From an uncultured Collinsella sp. (GTDB lineage Bacteria > Actinomycetota > Coriobacteriia > Coriobacteriales > Coriobacteriaceae): a stretch of DNA of 11,080 nt. Location: positions 1 through 11,080 of the forward strand of contig CABTZA010000050.1 in the NCBI GenBank assembly GCA_902489225.1, written 5' to 3'. The position numbers were made by a program, and so were the translations under genes. Positions 1 through 8,122 of this stretch are shown one piece after another (position 1 is the stretch's first letter; each line of letters begins with the position of its first letter). The notes under the pieces were generated by a model, which saw only the letters and a program-made list of their open reading frames with translations, was not told the DNA's origin and ran no database searches.

Positions 1-449
1 GTGACAAGCTTCTCGGTCGCGCGCTCGCGCTCGGCGATACGCTCATTGGCGGTGCGGCGACGGAAGTTCTCCCAGTCGGCCTGCAGACGGGCGGTACGCT
101 CGGTGGCGTCCTTTGCTTTGTCCTCGGCGGCCTTCTGAGCCTCTGCCGCAGCATCGAGCTCATTGCGCACGTCGGCAAGCTCCTTCTGGGCCTGCTCGAA
201 CTTGAGCTTAAAGTCGTTGTCGGCGGCTTCTTCACCGGCGCGGATAGCGGCTTCCACCATCTCGTCCTCGGTCATCGTCGCCTCCTTGTTGGAATCCTCT
301 ACCTGGTTCTCGACAGCCTCGGCGGCCTCGGCCTCGTTGGCCTCGGTATCGTCGACGGCCTCTACGGGAATCTTCACGTCCTTCTCCTCAGAGTCAACGG
401 GGGCGGCGCCAGCGGCAGCCGCCTCCGTGCGAGCTTTACGGGCGGACAT
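1..449 (-). CDS. grpE: GrpE nucleotide exchange factor (partial, N-terminal 149 aa)
   Basis: GrpE releases ADP from DnaK and so drives its substrate-release step in the cytoplasm. Translation from the ATG at 449-447 begins MSARKARTEAAAAG. It continues through a long acidic, low-complexity, probably disordered region (about residues 15-70) and a helical stretch rich in Ala, Glu and Lys. It then reaches the characteristic GrpE segment ADWENFRRRTANERIAERER near residues 122-141, in the long dimer helix. The C-terminal beta-wing domain that contacts DnaK lies beyond the window edge. The start is 2 nt after the dnaK stop, so the two are cotranscribed and probably translationally coupled. dnaJ and hspR commonly follow in actinobacteria but are not visible here. 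Identification is firm from the motif and the position. Confidence 0.93.
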   Translation of the reverse strand, partial: MSARKARTEAAAAGAAPVDSEEKDVKIPVEAVDDTEANEAEAAEAVENQVEDSNKEATMTEDEMVEAAIRAGEEAADNDFKLKFEQAQKELADVRNELDAAAEAQKAAEDKAKDATERTARLQADWENFRRRTANERIAERERATEKLV

Positions 450-451
450 GA

Positions 452-2344
<1,893 letters not shown>

Positions 2345-2487
2345 TAGAAATTCCCTCTCTCTTTTGCGTTCGCGCCGCCTCGACGATCTGTCGCGCGGCG
2401 CTTCGGCTTGTCTTTCAGGATGTAGTGTATCCCCTTATGGGCCGGAATATACAAAATCTAAGTCAATTCATATAAGATTTCTTATCT

Positions 2488-2574
2488 CTGAGAGTTTAGG
2501 TTCTCAAATGCGCAGGTAGATGCACTGTTTGAGTTCTCAACAGATCTATTGAGATCTATGTAGAGTTGACTGAG
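2488..2574 (-). promoter_or_regulatory. Cluster of TTGAG/CTCAA half-sites upstream of dnaK, possible HspR-type operator
   Basis: On the plus strand the region holds CTGAG (2488-2492), CTCAA (2503-2507), TTGAG (2529-2533), CTCAA (2536-2540), TTGAG (2549-2553) and CTGAG (2570-2574). The pair 2488/2503 forms an imperfect inverted repeat with 10 nt between the five-base arms. The pair 2529/2536 forms TTGAGTTCTCAA with 2 nt between. Read on the minus strand, TTGAGAAC occurs twice, 33 nt apart. The known HspR operator (HAIR) is CTTGAGT-N7-ACTCAAG, so the half-sites match but the spacing does not (9 nt expected between TTGAG and CTCAA). Heat-shock control of dnaK by HspR is the actinobacterial norm, and this makes an HspR variant site the leading guess. 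Confidence 0.45.
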
Positions 2575-2764
2575 GTGCAAGCCTGAACCTGTGTCCCGTT
2601 TTGGACGTGGATTACGGGATGCGGGGGACGCAAGCACGCTCAATCGCCCCATATTTCAAGTCACCTATAGCTAACATTTGCGCAGCTCAACGGCCTCACC
2701 TGCATGTTTTTTAGTAAGCCGCGGCATACTCGGCGAACGGTATGAAGATGCCGGTCAGAGGGTA

Positions 2765-2792
2765 TTGCAAACGGTCGCTCCCGTGGTATGTT
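2765..2792 (+). promoter_or_regulatory. Candidate promoter of the ferredoxin gene
   Basis: TTGCAA (2765-2770), a 16-nt spacer and TATGTT (2787-2792) each match four of six consensus bases. Initiation near 2799 would leave a leader of about 55 nt before the ferredoxin start. The call is by eye and only moderate. Confidence 0.4.
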
Positions 2793-2853
2793 TTTGCCCG
2801 AATCAAACCGACGCGCATCGCCTGTAGCGTCGGTCAACAGAGAGGAAACTACC

Positions 2854-3039
2854 ATGGCTCATCCCGTAATTGATGCCGACGAGTGCATCGCTTGTGGCGT
2901 TTGCGTCGACTCCTGCCCCGCTGGCGTTCTGGAGCTCCAGGACGTCGCTACCGTCGCTGACGAGGATTCCTGCGTCGCCTGTGGCGCTTGCCAGGACGCT
3001 TGCCCCGCCGGCGCGATCACCGAGATCGTCGAGGAGTAA
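2854..3039 (+). CDS. 2[4Fe-4S] ferredoxin, 61 aa
   Basis: Small clostridial-type ferredoxin, a cytoplasmic low-potential electron carrier for anaerobic redox enzymes such as pyruvate:ferredoxin oxidoreductase or hydrogenase (the partner is not shown here). The protein has two near-identical halves. The first has C11-x2-C14-x2-C17-x3-C21-P and the second C40-x2-C43-x2-C46-x3-C50-P, the full set of eight ligands for two cubane clusters. The chosen start, MAHPVIDADEC, has a GAGAGGAAAC ribosome-binding site just upstream. A longer in-frame reading from 2788 would add 22 residues, but it begins in the likely promoter -10 and has no ribosome-binding site. The 61-aa length fits the family. The gene stands alone and is followed by a strong hairpin terminator. 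Confidence 0.95.
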   Translation: MAHPVIDADECIACGVCVDSCPAGVLELQDVATVADEDSCVACGACQDACPAGAITEIVEE

Positions 3040-3078
3040 CAACTCCCCCACTTGCACACTCACAAGTACACCGTGCAC

Positions 3079-3118
3079 AAAAAAGGAGGCCTCCGCATCG
3101 CCGCGGAGGCCTCCTTTT
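3079..3118. terminator. Strong intrinsic terminator, probably bidirectional
   Basis: A perfect 16-bp stem (3081-3096 with 3103-3118, arm AAAAGGAGGCCTCCGC) encloses a 6-nt loop. The A6 run at 3079-3084 becomes a T6 tract on the minus strand, so the hairpin is best suited to end leftward transcripts from niaR. On the plus strand the T4 at the end of the arm would serve the ferredoxin transcript. The position between convergent genes fits a shared terminator. Confidence 0.9.
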
Positions 3119-3156
3119 GCATGTGTGGGCAGCTAATTTGAAGCGGGACCCTTGGC

Positions 3157-3223
3157 AGTTGCGGTGGAATAGTTCCTGTTTTATGTCTTGGATGCCGATT
3201 TTAGGAACTATTTCACCGCAACT
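3157..3223. repeat. Long palindromic element with 21-bp arms, function unknown
   Basis: The left arm (3157-3177) and right arm (3203-3223) are inverted copies that differ at one base, a change that still allows a G-U pair in RNA. They are separated by a 25-nt loop. The core word of each arm is AGTTGCGGTG followed by RAATAGTTCCT. There is no T-run on either side, so it is not a usual terminator. It lies 17 nt beyond the niaR stop and before the terminator at 3079-3118, so the nad operon mRNA should carry it in its 3' untranslated part. It resembles a REP- or MITE-like dispersed element, but copy number cannot be judged from one window. Confidence 0.75.
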
Positions 3224-3240
3224 TATAGATGCGGCGTCGA

Positions 3241-3786
3241 CTAGGACAAATCGTCTTCGTAGGGCATCAGGTCTGCTAGGTAGCCTTTTTCCTTGAGCAT
3301 CGCCTCGATCTCGTCGAGGGTCTGTTCGTCCTCCGCCGCAATGCGATGGAAGTGGTAGCCGCTGGTCACCGTCAGCAGCGGAAAGCTCTTGCCGCTCTCG
3401 ATATCGCGCAGATAGCGCTCGACATCGCGACGATTGCGGATGTCCAGGTCGGCCGTAATCTTACCGTACACGCGGTGATTGACAATCACGTTGAGCACGG
3501 CGCCGCCGGCGTCGACGATACTCGTGAGCTCATCGCCTGCCTGCTCCACGCTGTGGCGAACCTTGACCAAGCGCGTAGGCACGGCGGGGCTGCTGGGGGC
3601 CTCCTGCAGCACGTAGCCGCGGTTGGTCGCCACGATATCGTGCCCATCGGCGCGCAGCAGGGCGATGTCCTGCACCACGATCTGGCGGCTCACACCCACC
3701 TCGCGGGCAAGCGCGCTGCCCGATACGGGCCCCTTGGCCCCCTCGAGCACGGCCATGATGGCACGGCGACGCTCGCGGGCGTTCAT
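3241..3786 (-). CDS. niaR: NiaR-type transcriptional repressor of NAD synthesis (HTH plus 3H domain)
   Basis: Probable nicotinate-responsive repressor of NAD biosynthesis genes. The 181-aa protein has an N-terminal winged helix-turn-helix (about residues 4-60, including GSALAREVGVSRQIVVQDIALLR) followed by the 3H ligand-sensing domain (about 75-175). In the 3H domain H78, E86, H145 and H147 are placed like the metal ligands of the Thermotoga maritima homologue TM1602, and NHRVYG (103-108) and SGYHFHRI (142-149) are signature segments. The ATG overlaps the nadC stop by one base (TAATG), so it is the last gene of nadABC-niaR and is likely translated by coupling. Its probable operator is the palindrome upstream of nadA, giving autoregulation. 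The name rests on domain and context and is quite secure. Confidence 0.92.
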   Translation of the reverse strand: MNARERRRAIMAVLEGAKGPVSGSALAREVGVSRQIVVQDIALLRADGHDIVATNRGYVLQEAPSSPAVPTRLVKVRHSVEQAGDELTSIVDAGGAVLNVIVNHRVYGKITADLDIRNRRDVERYLRDIESGKSFPLLTVTSGYHFHRIAAEDEQTLDEIEAMLKEKGYLADLMPYEDDLS

Positions 3787-4646
3787 TATTTACCGTCCAG
3801 CAGACGCAGGTGCTTAAGCGAGAGGTCGAGGATCGGCGCGGAGTGCGTCAGGGCGCCCGAGCTAATAAAGTCAACGCCCAGGTCGGCAAGCGCGCGGATA
3901 TTGCTGGCATCCACGTTGCCCGAGCACTCGGTCTTGGCGCGGCCGGCGATAAGTTCAATAGCGGCGGCCATGTCGTCATGGGTCATGTTGTCGAACATGA
4001 TGATGTCGGCGCCGGCCTCCACGGCCTCGCGCACCATGTTCAGGTTCTCGCACTCGATCTCGACCGTCGTGGTAAACGATGCATGGGCGCGCGCCATCTC
4101 GATCGCGCGCGTCACGCCACCGGCGGCATCGATGTGGTTGTCCTTGAGCATGACGGCCGTCGACAGGTTGTAACGGTGGTTGCTGCCGCCGCCAATCTCA
4201 ACCGCCGCCTTCTCAAACACGCGCATGCCCGGTGTGGTCTTGCGCGTGTCGACGAGCACGGTCTTGGTTCCCTCGAGCGCCGCGGCCATGCTGTGCGTAT
4301 AGGTAGCGATGCCGCTCATGCGCTGCAGGTAGTTGAGCGCCACGCGCTCGCCCGAAAGCAACACGCGCGCGTCGCCGCGCACCTGGCCCACGTGATCGCC
4401 GGCATGCACCTCGTCGCCATCCGAGACATCGAACAACACGGAGCTCTGCGGATCCAGCAGCTCAAAGGTGCGGGCGAATACGTCCAGGCCGGCGATGATG
4501 CCGTCGGCCTTGGCGATAAGCTCCACCGTGGCGGGACGCGCCGTGGGGCACACGCTCGCCGTGCTCACGTCCTCAAAGGTAATGTCCTCGCGCAGGGCCT
4601 GCAGAATCAGATCATCGACGACGAGCTTCATGGTAATGGGATTCAT
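3786..4646 (-). CDS. nadC: Nicotinate-nucleotide pyrophosphorylase (carboxylating), quinolinate phosphoribosyltransferase
   Basis: Converts quinolinate and PRPP into nicotinate mononucleotide, CO2 and pyrophosphate, the third step of de novo NAD synthesis. The 286-aa length is normal. Family motifs seen in order are GERVALNYLQRMSGIAT (substrate arginines in the alpha/beta barrel), DTRKTTPGMR, GGGSNHRYNLSTAVMLKDNH, VEIECEN, IMFDNM, ECSGNV and the C-terminal DFISSGALTHSAP with DLSLK. The start at 4646 was chosen because GGAGGAG lies 6 nt upstream; an internal ATG at 4631 has no such site. It begins 3 nt after the nadB stop and ends one base into niaR, a tight operon. Confidence 0.97.
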   Translation of the reverse strand: MNPITMKLVVDDLILQALREDITFEDVSTASVCPTARPATVELIAKADGIIAGLDVFARTFELLDPQSSVLFDVSDGDEVHAGDHVGQVRGDARVLLSGERVALNYLQRMSGIATYTHSMAAALEGTKTVLVDTRKTTPGMRVFEKAAVEIGGGSNHRYNLSTAVMLKDNHIDAAGGVTRAIEMARAHASFTTTVEIECENLNMVREAVEAGADIIMFDNMTHDDMAAAIELIAGRAKTECSGNVDASNIRALADLGVDFISSGALTHSAPILDLSLKHLRLLDGK

Positions 4647-4649
4647 GGT

Positions 4650-6053
4650 CTACTCCTCCACGGCCTGCGTGCCGGCGGCACGGGCCAAATCATCGATTGC
4701 CAGGGTGTCGGCACTCAGGGCGCGATGACGGCCATCGAGCGCGGGATCGCCTGCCTGCTCCACGGCCAGTGACTCGCCGGTACGCATATACCACGCGGCG
4801 CGACGACCCCAGACCAGCGCCTCGAGCAGGCTGTTTGATGCAAGGCGGTTCTTGCCGTGAACGCCGTTGCAGGCCGTCTCGCCCGCGGCGTAGAGCTCGG
4901 GCATCGAGGTGCGGCCGTCCTTATCGACCCATACGCCGCCCATAAAGTAGTGCTGCGTGGGCGTAACGGGGATGGGCTCGTCCAAGATGTCGCGGCCGTC
5001 CTCCAGGCAGCGCGCGCGAATGTTAGCAAAGTGCCCGGTCACCACATCGCGCTCGACGGGGGCAAAGCTCAGCCACTCGTGCTCGGTGCCGTCCTGCTTC
5101 ATCTGCTCGCGGATGGCGGCGGCGACAACGTCGCGCGGCTGCAACTCGTCGGTAAAACGCTCGCCGGCGGCGTTGAGCAAAATCGCGCCCTCGCCGCGGC
5201 AGCTCTCGCTGATCAGGAACGTGCGACCCGGCTGCGGCGAGAACAGACCCGTGGGATGGATCTGCACGTAGTCCAGGTGCTCCATCTTAATGCCATGCTC
5301 CTGAGCGATGTAGCAGGCGTCGCCCGTGAGCTGCGGGTAGTTGGTCGAGTGGTCGTACACGCCGCCAATGCCACCCGTCGCCCACAGCGTGTGGCGGGCA
5401 TGGATCTTAAACGGCTTACCGGCATGCACGCCCTCAACGGCATTTGCCAGCTCGTCGGCGGGGCGAACCGAGTTGTCCTCGTCCACGGCTACGGCGACGA
5501 CGCCGGTGCACACCGTGGCGCCATCGCGCTCGGCGGTCAGGATGTCGGTCATGGCCGCGTGCTCCAAAATCTGCACGTTGTCCAGCTTGCGAACGGCCTG
5601 GAGCAGCTTGGTCGTGATCTCCTTGCCCGTAATGTCGGCATGGAAGGCAATGCGCGGACGGCTGTGCGCGCCCTCGCGGGTAAAATTGAGGCTGCCGTCG
5701 GCCTTGCGCTCAAAATCCACGCCCATCGCTAGCAGGTCGTTGATGACCGAGCGGCTCGAGCGAATCATGATGTCGACGCTCTCGCGGCGGTTCTCGTAGT
5801 GGCCGGCGTGCATGGTGTCCTCAAAGAAGGCATCGTAGTCCGAGCCTTCGGGCAGCACGCAAATGCCGCCCTGCGCGAGCATCGAATCGCACTCATCGAC
5901 CGCGCCCTTGGAGAGCATGATCACGCGCGTGCTCGTCGGCAGATTGAGGGCCGCGTACAGACCCGCTACGCCGCAGCCGGCAATGACGACGTCGCACTCC
6001 ATATCGGGGTATTGCTTGGTTTCCACAGGAATCCTCTCCCTTGAATGTGACAT
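4650..6053 (-). CDS. nadB: L-aspartate oxidase, short form without the C-terminal helical domain
   Basis: FAD enzyme oxidising L-aspartate to iminoaspartate, which NadA uses at once. Motifs (numbered from the ATG at 6053): FAD-binding VVIAGCGVAGLYAAL near residue 22, SMLAQGGI, REGAHSRPRIAFHADITG, IHPTG with H266, SESCRGEGA with R286, QHYFMGG with H368, and GKNRLASNSLLEAL with R403. These correspond to the substrate and FAD residues of characterised NadB and differ from fumarate reductases in context. At 467 aa it is shorter than the usual 520-540. It stops soon after the second FAD segment, so the C-terminal helical domain is missing. The ATG at 6053 lies inside a palindrome arm and its GAGGGG is 9 nt away. 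A GTG at 6026-6024 with GGGAGAGG 6 nt upstream is an equally good or better start (458 aa). Confidence 0.95.
   Translation of the reverse strand: MSHSRERIPVETKQYPDMECDVVIAGCGVAGLYAALNLPTSTRVIMLSKGAVDECDSMLAQGGICVLPEGSDYDAFFEDTMHAGHYENRRESVDIMIRSSRSVINDLLAMGVDFERKADGSLNFTREGAHSRPRIAFHADITGKEITTKLLQAVRKLDNVQILEHAAMTDILTAERDGATVCTGVVAVAVDEDNSVRPADELANAVEGVHAGKPFKIHARHTLWATGGIGGVYDHSTNYPQLTGDACYIAQEHGIKMEHLDYVQIHPTGLFSPQPGRTFLISESCRGEGAILLNAAGERFTDELQPRDVVAAAIREQMKQDGTEHEWLSFAPVERDVVTGHFANIRARCLEDGRDILDEPIPVTPTQHYFMGGVWVDKDGRTSMPELYAAGETACNGVHGKNRLASNSLLEALVWGRRAAWYMRTGESLAVEQAGDPALDGRHRALSADTLAIDDLARAAGTQAVEE
6028..6040 (-). promoter_or_regulatory. Ribosome-binding site favouring the GTG start of nadB
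   Basis: On the minus strand AAGGGAGAGGATTCCT precedes GTG at 6026-6024. The GGGAGAGG core lies 6 nt from that codon and falls outside the junction palindrome. It argues that NadB may begin at VETKQYPDMEC rather than at the upstream ATG. Confidence 0.45.
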
Positions 6054-6077
6054 AAGGGACTGCCCCTCATGTCACAT
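6045..6077. repeat. Palindrome in the nadA-nadB junction
   Basis: ATGTGACAT (6045-6053) and ATGTCACAT (6069-6077) are perfect 9-bp inverted arms around a 15-nt spacer. The spacer itself continues the pairing after one mismatch (AGGG with CCCT), leaving a small loop around ACTGC. The element fills nearly the whole space between the nadA stop and the first possible nadB start. It could form a processing or translation-control hairpin in the operon mRNA, or be a small dispersed repeat. No T-run follows, so it is not a usual terminator. Confidence 0.7.
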
Positions 6078-6081
6078 CGTT

Positions 6082-7107
6082 CTAACGCGCCGCGTACTCG
6101 AGCATGCGGTCGAGCGTGAGCTTGGCCTGGTCGGCAGCCTCGTCCGAGACGCCGATCTGCACCTCGCCCTCGCCCGTCTCCAGGCAGCGCACGAGCTTTT
6201 CGAGCGTGATGAGATCCATGTTGACGCAGGTGGGCTGCACCGCGGGGAAGTAGAACTTTTTGCCGGTGCCCTGGCAGCGGCGCTCGAGCTCGTAGAGCAC
6301 GCCGCGGACCGTCACGATGATGAATTCGCTGGCGTCCGACTCCTCGGCATACTTGATGATGCCGGCGGTGGAGCCGATGTAGTCGGCCTCGGCCAGCACA
6401 TCGGCCTTGCACTCGGGGTGCGCCAGTACGAGCGCGTCGGGGTGGGCCTCCGTCGCGTCGACGATCTGCTCGACGGTGATGATGTGGTGGCGCGGGCAGT
6501 AGCCCTTGTTGAGAATGACGTGCTTTTGCGGCACCTGCTCGGCTACGAAGCGGCCCAAGTTTTGATCGGGGATGAACAGGACATGCTGCTGCGGCAGCTC
6601 AGAGACGATCTTGACGGCGTTGGAGCTGGTGACGCACACGTCGCTCCAGCTCTTGATCTCGACTGTGGAGTTGACGTAGCAGACGACAGCTAGGTCGTCG
6701 CCGTACTCGGCGCGCGCCGCGTCGACCGTCTCGCGCTTGACCATGTGCGCCATGGGACAGTCCGCGCAGGGCTCGGGCAGCAGCACGGTCTTAGTGGGAT
6801 TGAGCAGCTTGGCGCTCTCGCCCATAAACTCCACGCCGCACAGCACGATAGTCTGCTGCGGCAGGCTCTTGGCGAGCTTGGCCAGGTAGAAGCTGTCGCC
6901 GACGTAATCAGCCACGGCCTGCACCTCGGGCGCCACGTAATAGTGCGCTAGGATCACCGCGTCACGTTGGGTTTTTAGTTGCTGAATGGCCTCGACGAGC
7001 TCTGCGGGCACCAGTGCCGCGCGCTCCGTTGCCGTCGTTGCCGATGCCAGGCCGGCCGCAATATCGCGTGCAAGCTCCGATGCATCCATGTTCGCGCTCT
7101 GTGCCAT
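6082..7107 (-). CDS. nadA: Quinolinate synthase A
   Basis: [4Fe-4S] enzyme that condenses iminoaspartate with dihydroxyacetone phosphate to quinolinate, the second step of de novo NAD synthesis. The product is 341 aa. It shows ILAHYYVAPEVQAVADYVGDS, LCGVEFMGESAKLLNP with C90, PEPCADCPMAHMV, KGYCPRHHI with C204, AHPECKADVL with C233, GSTAGI and PAVQPTCVNM with C294. The C90/C204/C294 spacing matches the longer Bacillus-type NadA, where the three cluster ligands are at similar intervals. The ATG at 7107 was preferred over the TTG directly before it because the AGAGGGG site is 5 nt from the ATG and only 2 nt from the TTG. It is the first gene of nadABC-niaR. The oxygen-sensitive cluster suits an anaerobe. 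Confidence 0.97.
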   Translation of the reverse strand: MAQSANMDASELARDIAAGLASATTATERAALVPAELVEAIQQLKTQRDAVILAHYYVAPEVQAVADYVGDSFYLAKLAKSLPQQTIVLCGVEFMGESAKLLNPTKTVLLPEPCADCPMAHMVKRETVDAARAEYGDDLAVVCYVNSTVEIKSWSDVCVTSSNAVKIVSELPQQHVLFIPDQNLGRFVAEQVPQKHVILNKGYCPRHHIITVEQIVDATEAHPDALVLAHPECKADVLAEADYIGSTAGIIKYAEESDASEFIIVTVRGVLYELERRCQGTGKKFYFPAVQPTCVNMDLITLEKLVRCLETGEGEVQIGVSDEAADQAKLTLDRMLEYAAR

Positions 7108-7142
7108 CAAGGCCCCTCTCTTTTGGCGAATCTTGGGGCTTT

Positions 7143-7171
7143 AGTATGACACCTAGGTTTACAGCTGACAA
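7143..7171 (-). promoter_or_regulatory. Promoter of the nadABC-niaR operon
   Basis: On the minus strand TTGTCA (7171-7166, five of six consensus bases), a 17-nt spacer and CATACT (7148-7143, four of six) form a good sigma-70-type promoter. Initiation near 7136 would leave a leader of about 30 nt before nadA. The -35 box sits inside the palindrome at 7149-7192, so a bound repressor would block RNA polymerase directly. Confidence 0.7.
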
Positions 7172-7192
7172 GACAGCTGTAAACCTAGGTGT
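7149..7192. promoter_or_regulatory. Perfect palindrome, probable NiaR operator
   Basis: Two 19-bp arms (7149-7167, ACACCTAGGTTTACAGCTG, and 7174-7192, its exact reverse complement) are separated by ACAAGA. Each arm contains two related words: TTTACAGCTG near the centre and ACACCTAGG at the outside. The layout suggests two dimer-sized sites or one extended site. It covers the spacer and -35 of the nadA promoter, and the operon it controls ends in niaR. Binding by NiaR is inferred; the centre (TTTACAGCTG-N6-CAGCTGTAAA) is similar in style to NiaR sites described in Firmicutes and Thermotogae. Confidence 0.8.
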
Positions 7193-7399
7193 AAAGTTGA
7201 AATAAAGATTCAATCATGTAGCAAGTCCATTTTCGAACTGGCAAGCTAAGGATAGCTGAGCTCTCGATGGCGCAGGAGGCATCTTTCGCCACCGCAATAC
7301 CGCTTGGCGCGAGTTGCACGCCGTGGGGCGCAAACGGTCCGCACCCCCGCAAGCGGCGCGTGCCCGATGTGGCAAAATCGAACTACTTAAGGGGGCCGA

Positions 7400-8122
7400 A
7401 TGCTCAAGATTATTGCCTGTGACGATGATGTCACTTTTCTAGATAGACTGCACCGGATGATCGACCGTTGGTCGACCGAGACGGGCACGGCGGTCGATGT
7501 TGCGCTCGTCACGCGCGGCGAGGACCTGCTGGCCCGCCATGCCGCATCGCGCGCCGACATCATTCTGCTCGACATGATCATGCCGCTCGTCAACGGCATG
7601 GACACCGCACGCGAGCTGCGCCAGGCCGACACCGCCGTGCGCCTGGTGTTTCTCACCTCATCGCCCGAGTTCGCGCTGGAATCCTACGAGGTCCGTGCCT
7701 TCGACTATCTGCTCAAGCCTGTGACTTACGAACGCCTGGCGCAGTTACTCGACGAGCTTTCGAGCATGCGCCCGGCGGCAACCGACGAGCTCGTGATCAA
7801 AACTTCCTTTGGCTACCACGCCCTGCGCCTGTCCGACATCGAATATGCCGAGGCGCGCAACAAGCACGTGGTCTTCCACCTGCGCGACGGACGCGATATC
7901 GAGGCACTCGAGTCGTTCCGCAGCGTCGAGGACCGCTTGGAGCAAAACGCGGTCTTCTTTAAATGCCACCGCAGCTACCAGGTCAACCTGCGCAATATCG
8001 ATCACTTTGACCGCACGGACATCGTCATGCGCTCGGGCGCGTGCATCCCGCTTTCGCGCAGCTGCAAGCAGGGATTCCAAGACGCCTACTTTGCGGTGCG
8101 CTTTGAGGGTGGAAGACACTGA
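7400..8122 (+). CDS. LytTR-family response regulator
   Basis: Cytoplasmic two-component response regulator of 240 aa. The receiver domain (about residues 1-120) has the acidic cluster D8-D9-D10, phospho-acceptor D58 in IILLDMIMPLVNGMD, T87 and K107 in FDYLLKP. A LytTR DNA-binding domain follows (about 133-232) with DIEYAEARNKHVVFHL, FKCHRSYQVNLRNID and IPLSRSCKQGFQ, the typical landmarks of AgrA/LytR-type regulators. The start ATG follows TAAGGGGG by 4 nt. The stop overlaps the ATG of the sensor kinase by one base (TGATG), so the pair is an operon. LytTR/GHKL systems often control peptide signalling, bacteriocins or cell envelope genes, but no target is visible here. The upstream region (7193-7399) holds GTGGCAAAAT near 7370 as a possible -10. 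Confidence 0.92.
   Translation: MLKIIACDDDVTFLDRLHRMIDRWSTETGTAVDVALVTRGEDLLARHAASRADIILLDMIMPLVNGMDTARELRQADTAVRLVFLTSSPEFALESYEVRAFDYLLKPVTYERLAQLLDELSSMRPAATDELVIKTSFGYHALRLSDIEYAEARNKHVVFHLRDGRDIEALESFRSVEDRLEQNAVFFKCHRSYQVNLRNIDHFDRTDIVMRSGACIPLSRSCKQGFQDAYFAVRFEGGRH

Larger units (their letters stand above)
2345..2853. other. 509-nt intergenic region between divergent dnaK and ferredoxin genes
   Basis: No convincing gene is seen. The part next to dnaK (about 2420-2560) is clearly more AT-rich than the rest of the window and carries the TTGAG/CTCAA cluster listed separately. No clean -35/-10 pair for dnaK could be chosen. On the minus strand TTGAGA, a 17-nt spacer and TAAGAA (around 2508-2480) is the best but weak candidate. 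Between about 2585 and 2625 short complementary words (TCCCGT and ACGGGA; GTCCC and GGGGAC) could nest into a weak hairpin without a T-run. The ferredoxin promoter candidate is at the right end. Open frames of 60-90 codons here lack a ribosome-binding site and any recognisable product. Confidence 0.6.

Noticed and set aside
2585..2630. Possible terminator or RNA element with GTCCCGT and ACGGGA words
   Set aside because: Stems are short with large loops and there is no T-run on either strand.
2661..2855. 64-codon frame in the dnaK-ferredoxin gap
   Set aside because: No ribosome-binding site, no recognisable product, and it overlaps the likely ferredoxin promoter.
3810..4772. 320-codon open frame opposite nadC
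   Set aside because: Antisense shadow of a GC-rich gene with a His/Ala/Gly/Arg-rich composition and no recognisable motif; nadC on the other strand has all its family motifs.
4857..5732. 291-codon open frame opposite nadB
   Set aside because: Antisense shadow of nadB with no ribosome-binding site and no domain.
5863..6693. 276-codon open frame opposite the nadA 3' part and the nadB 5' part
   Set aside because: It crosses the junction palindrome and mirrors coding sequence of two solid genes; its composition is that of a shadow frame.
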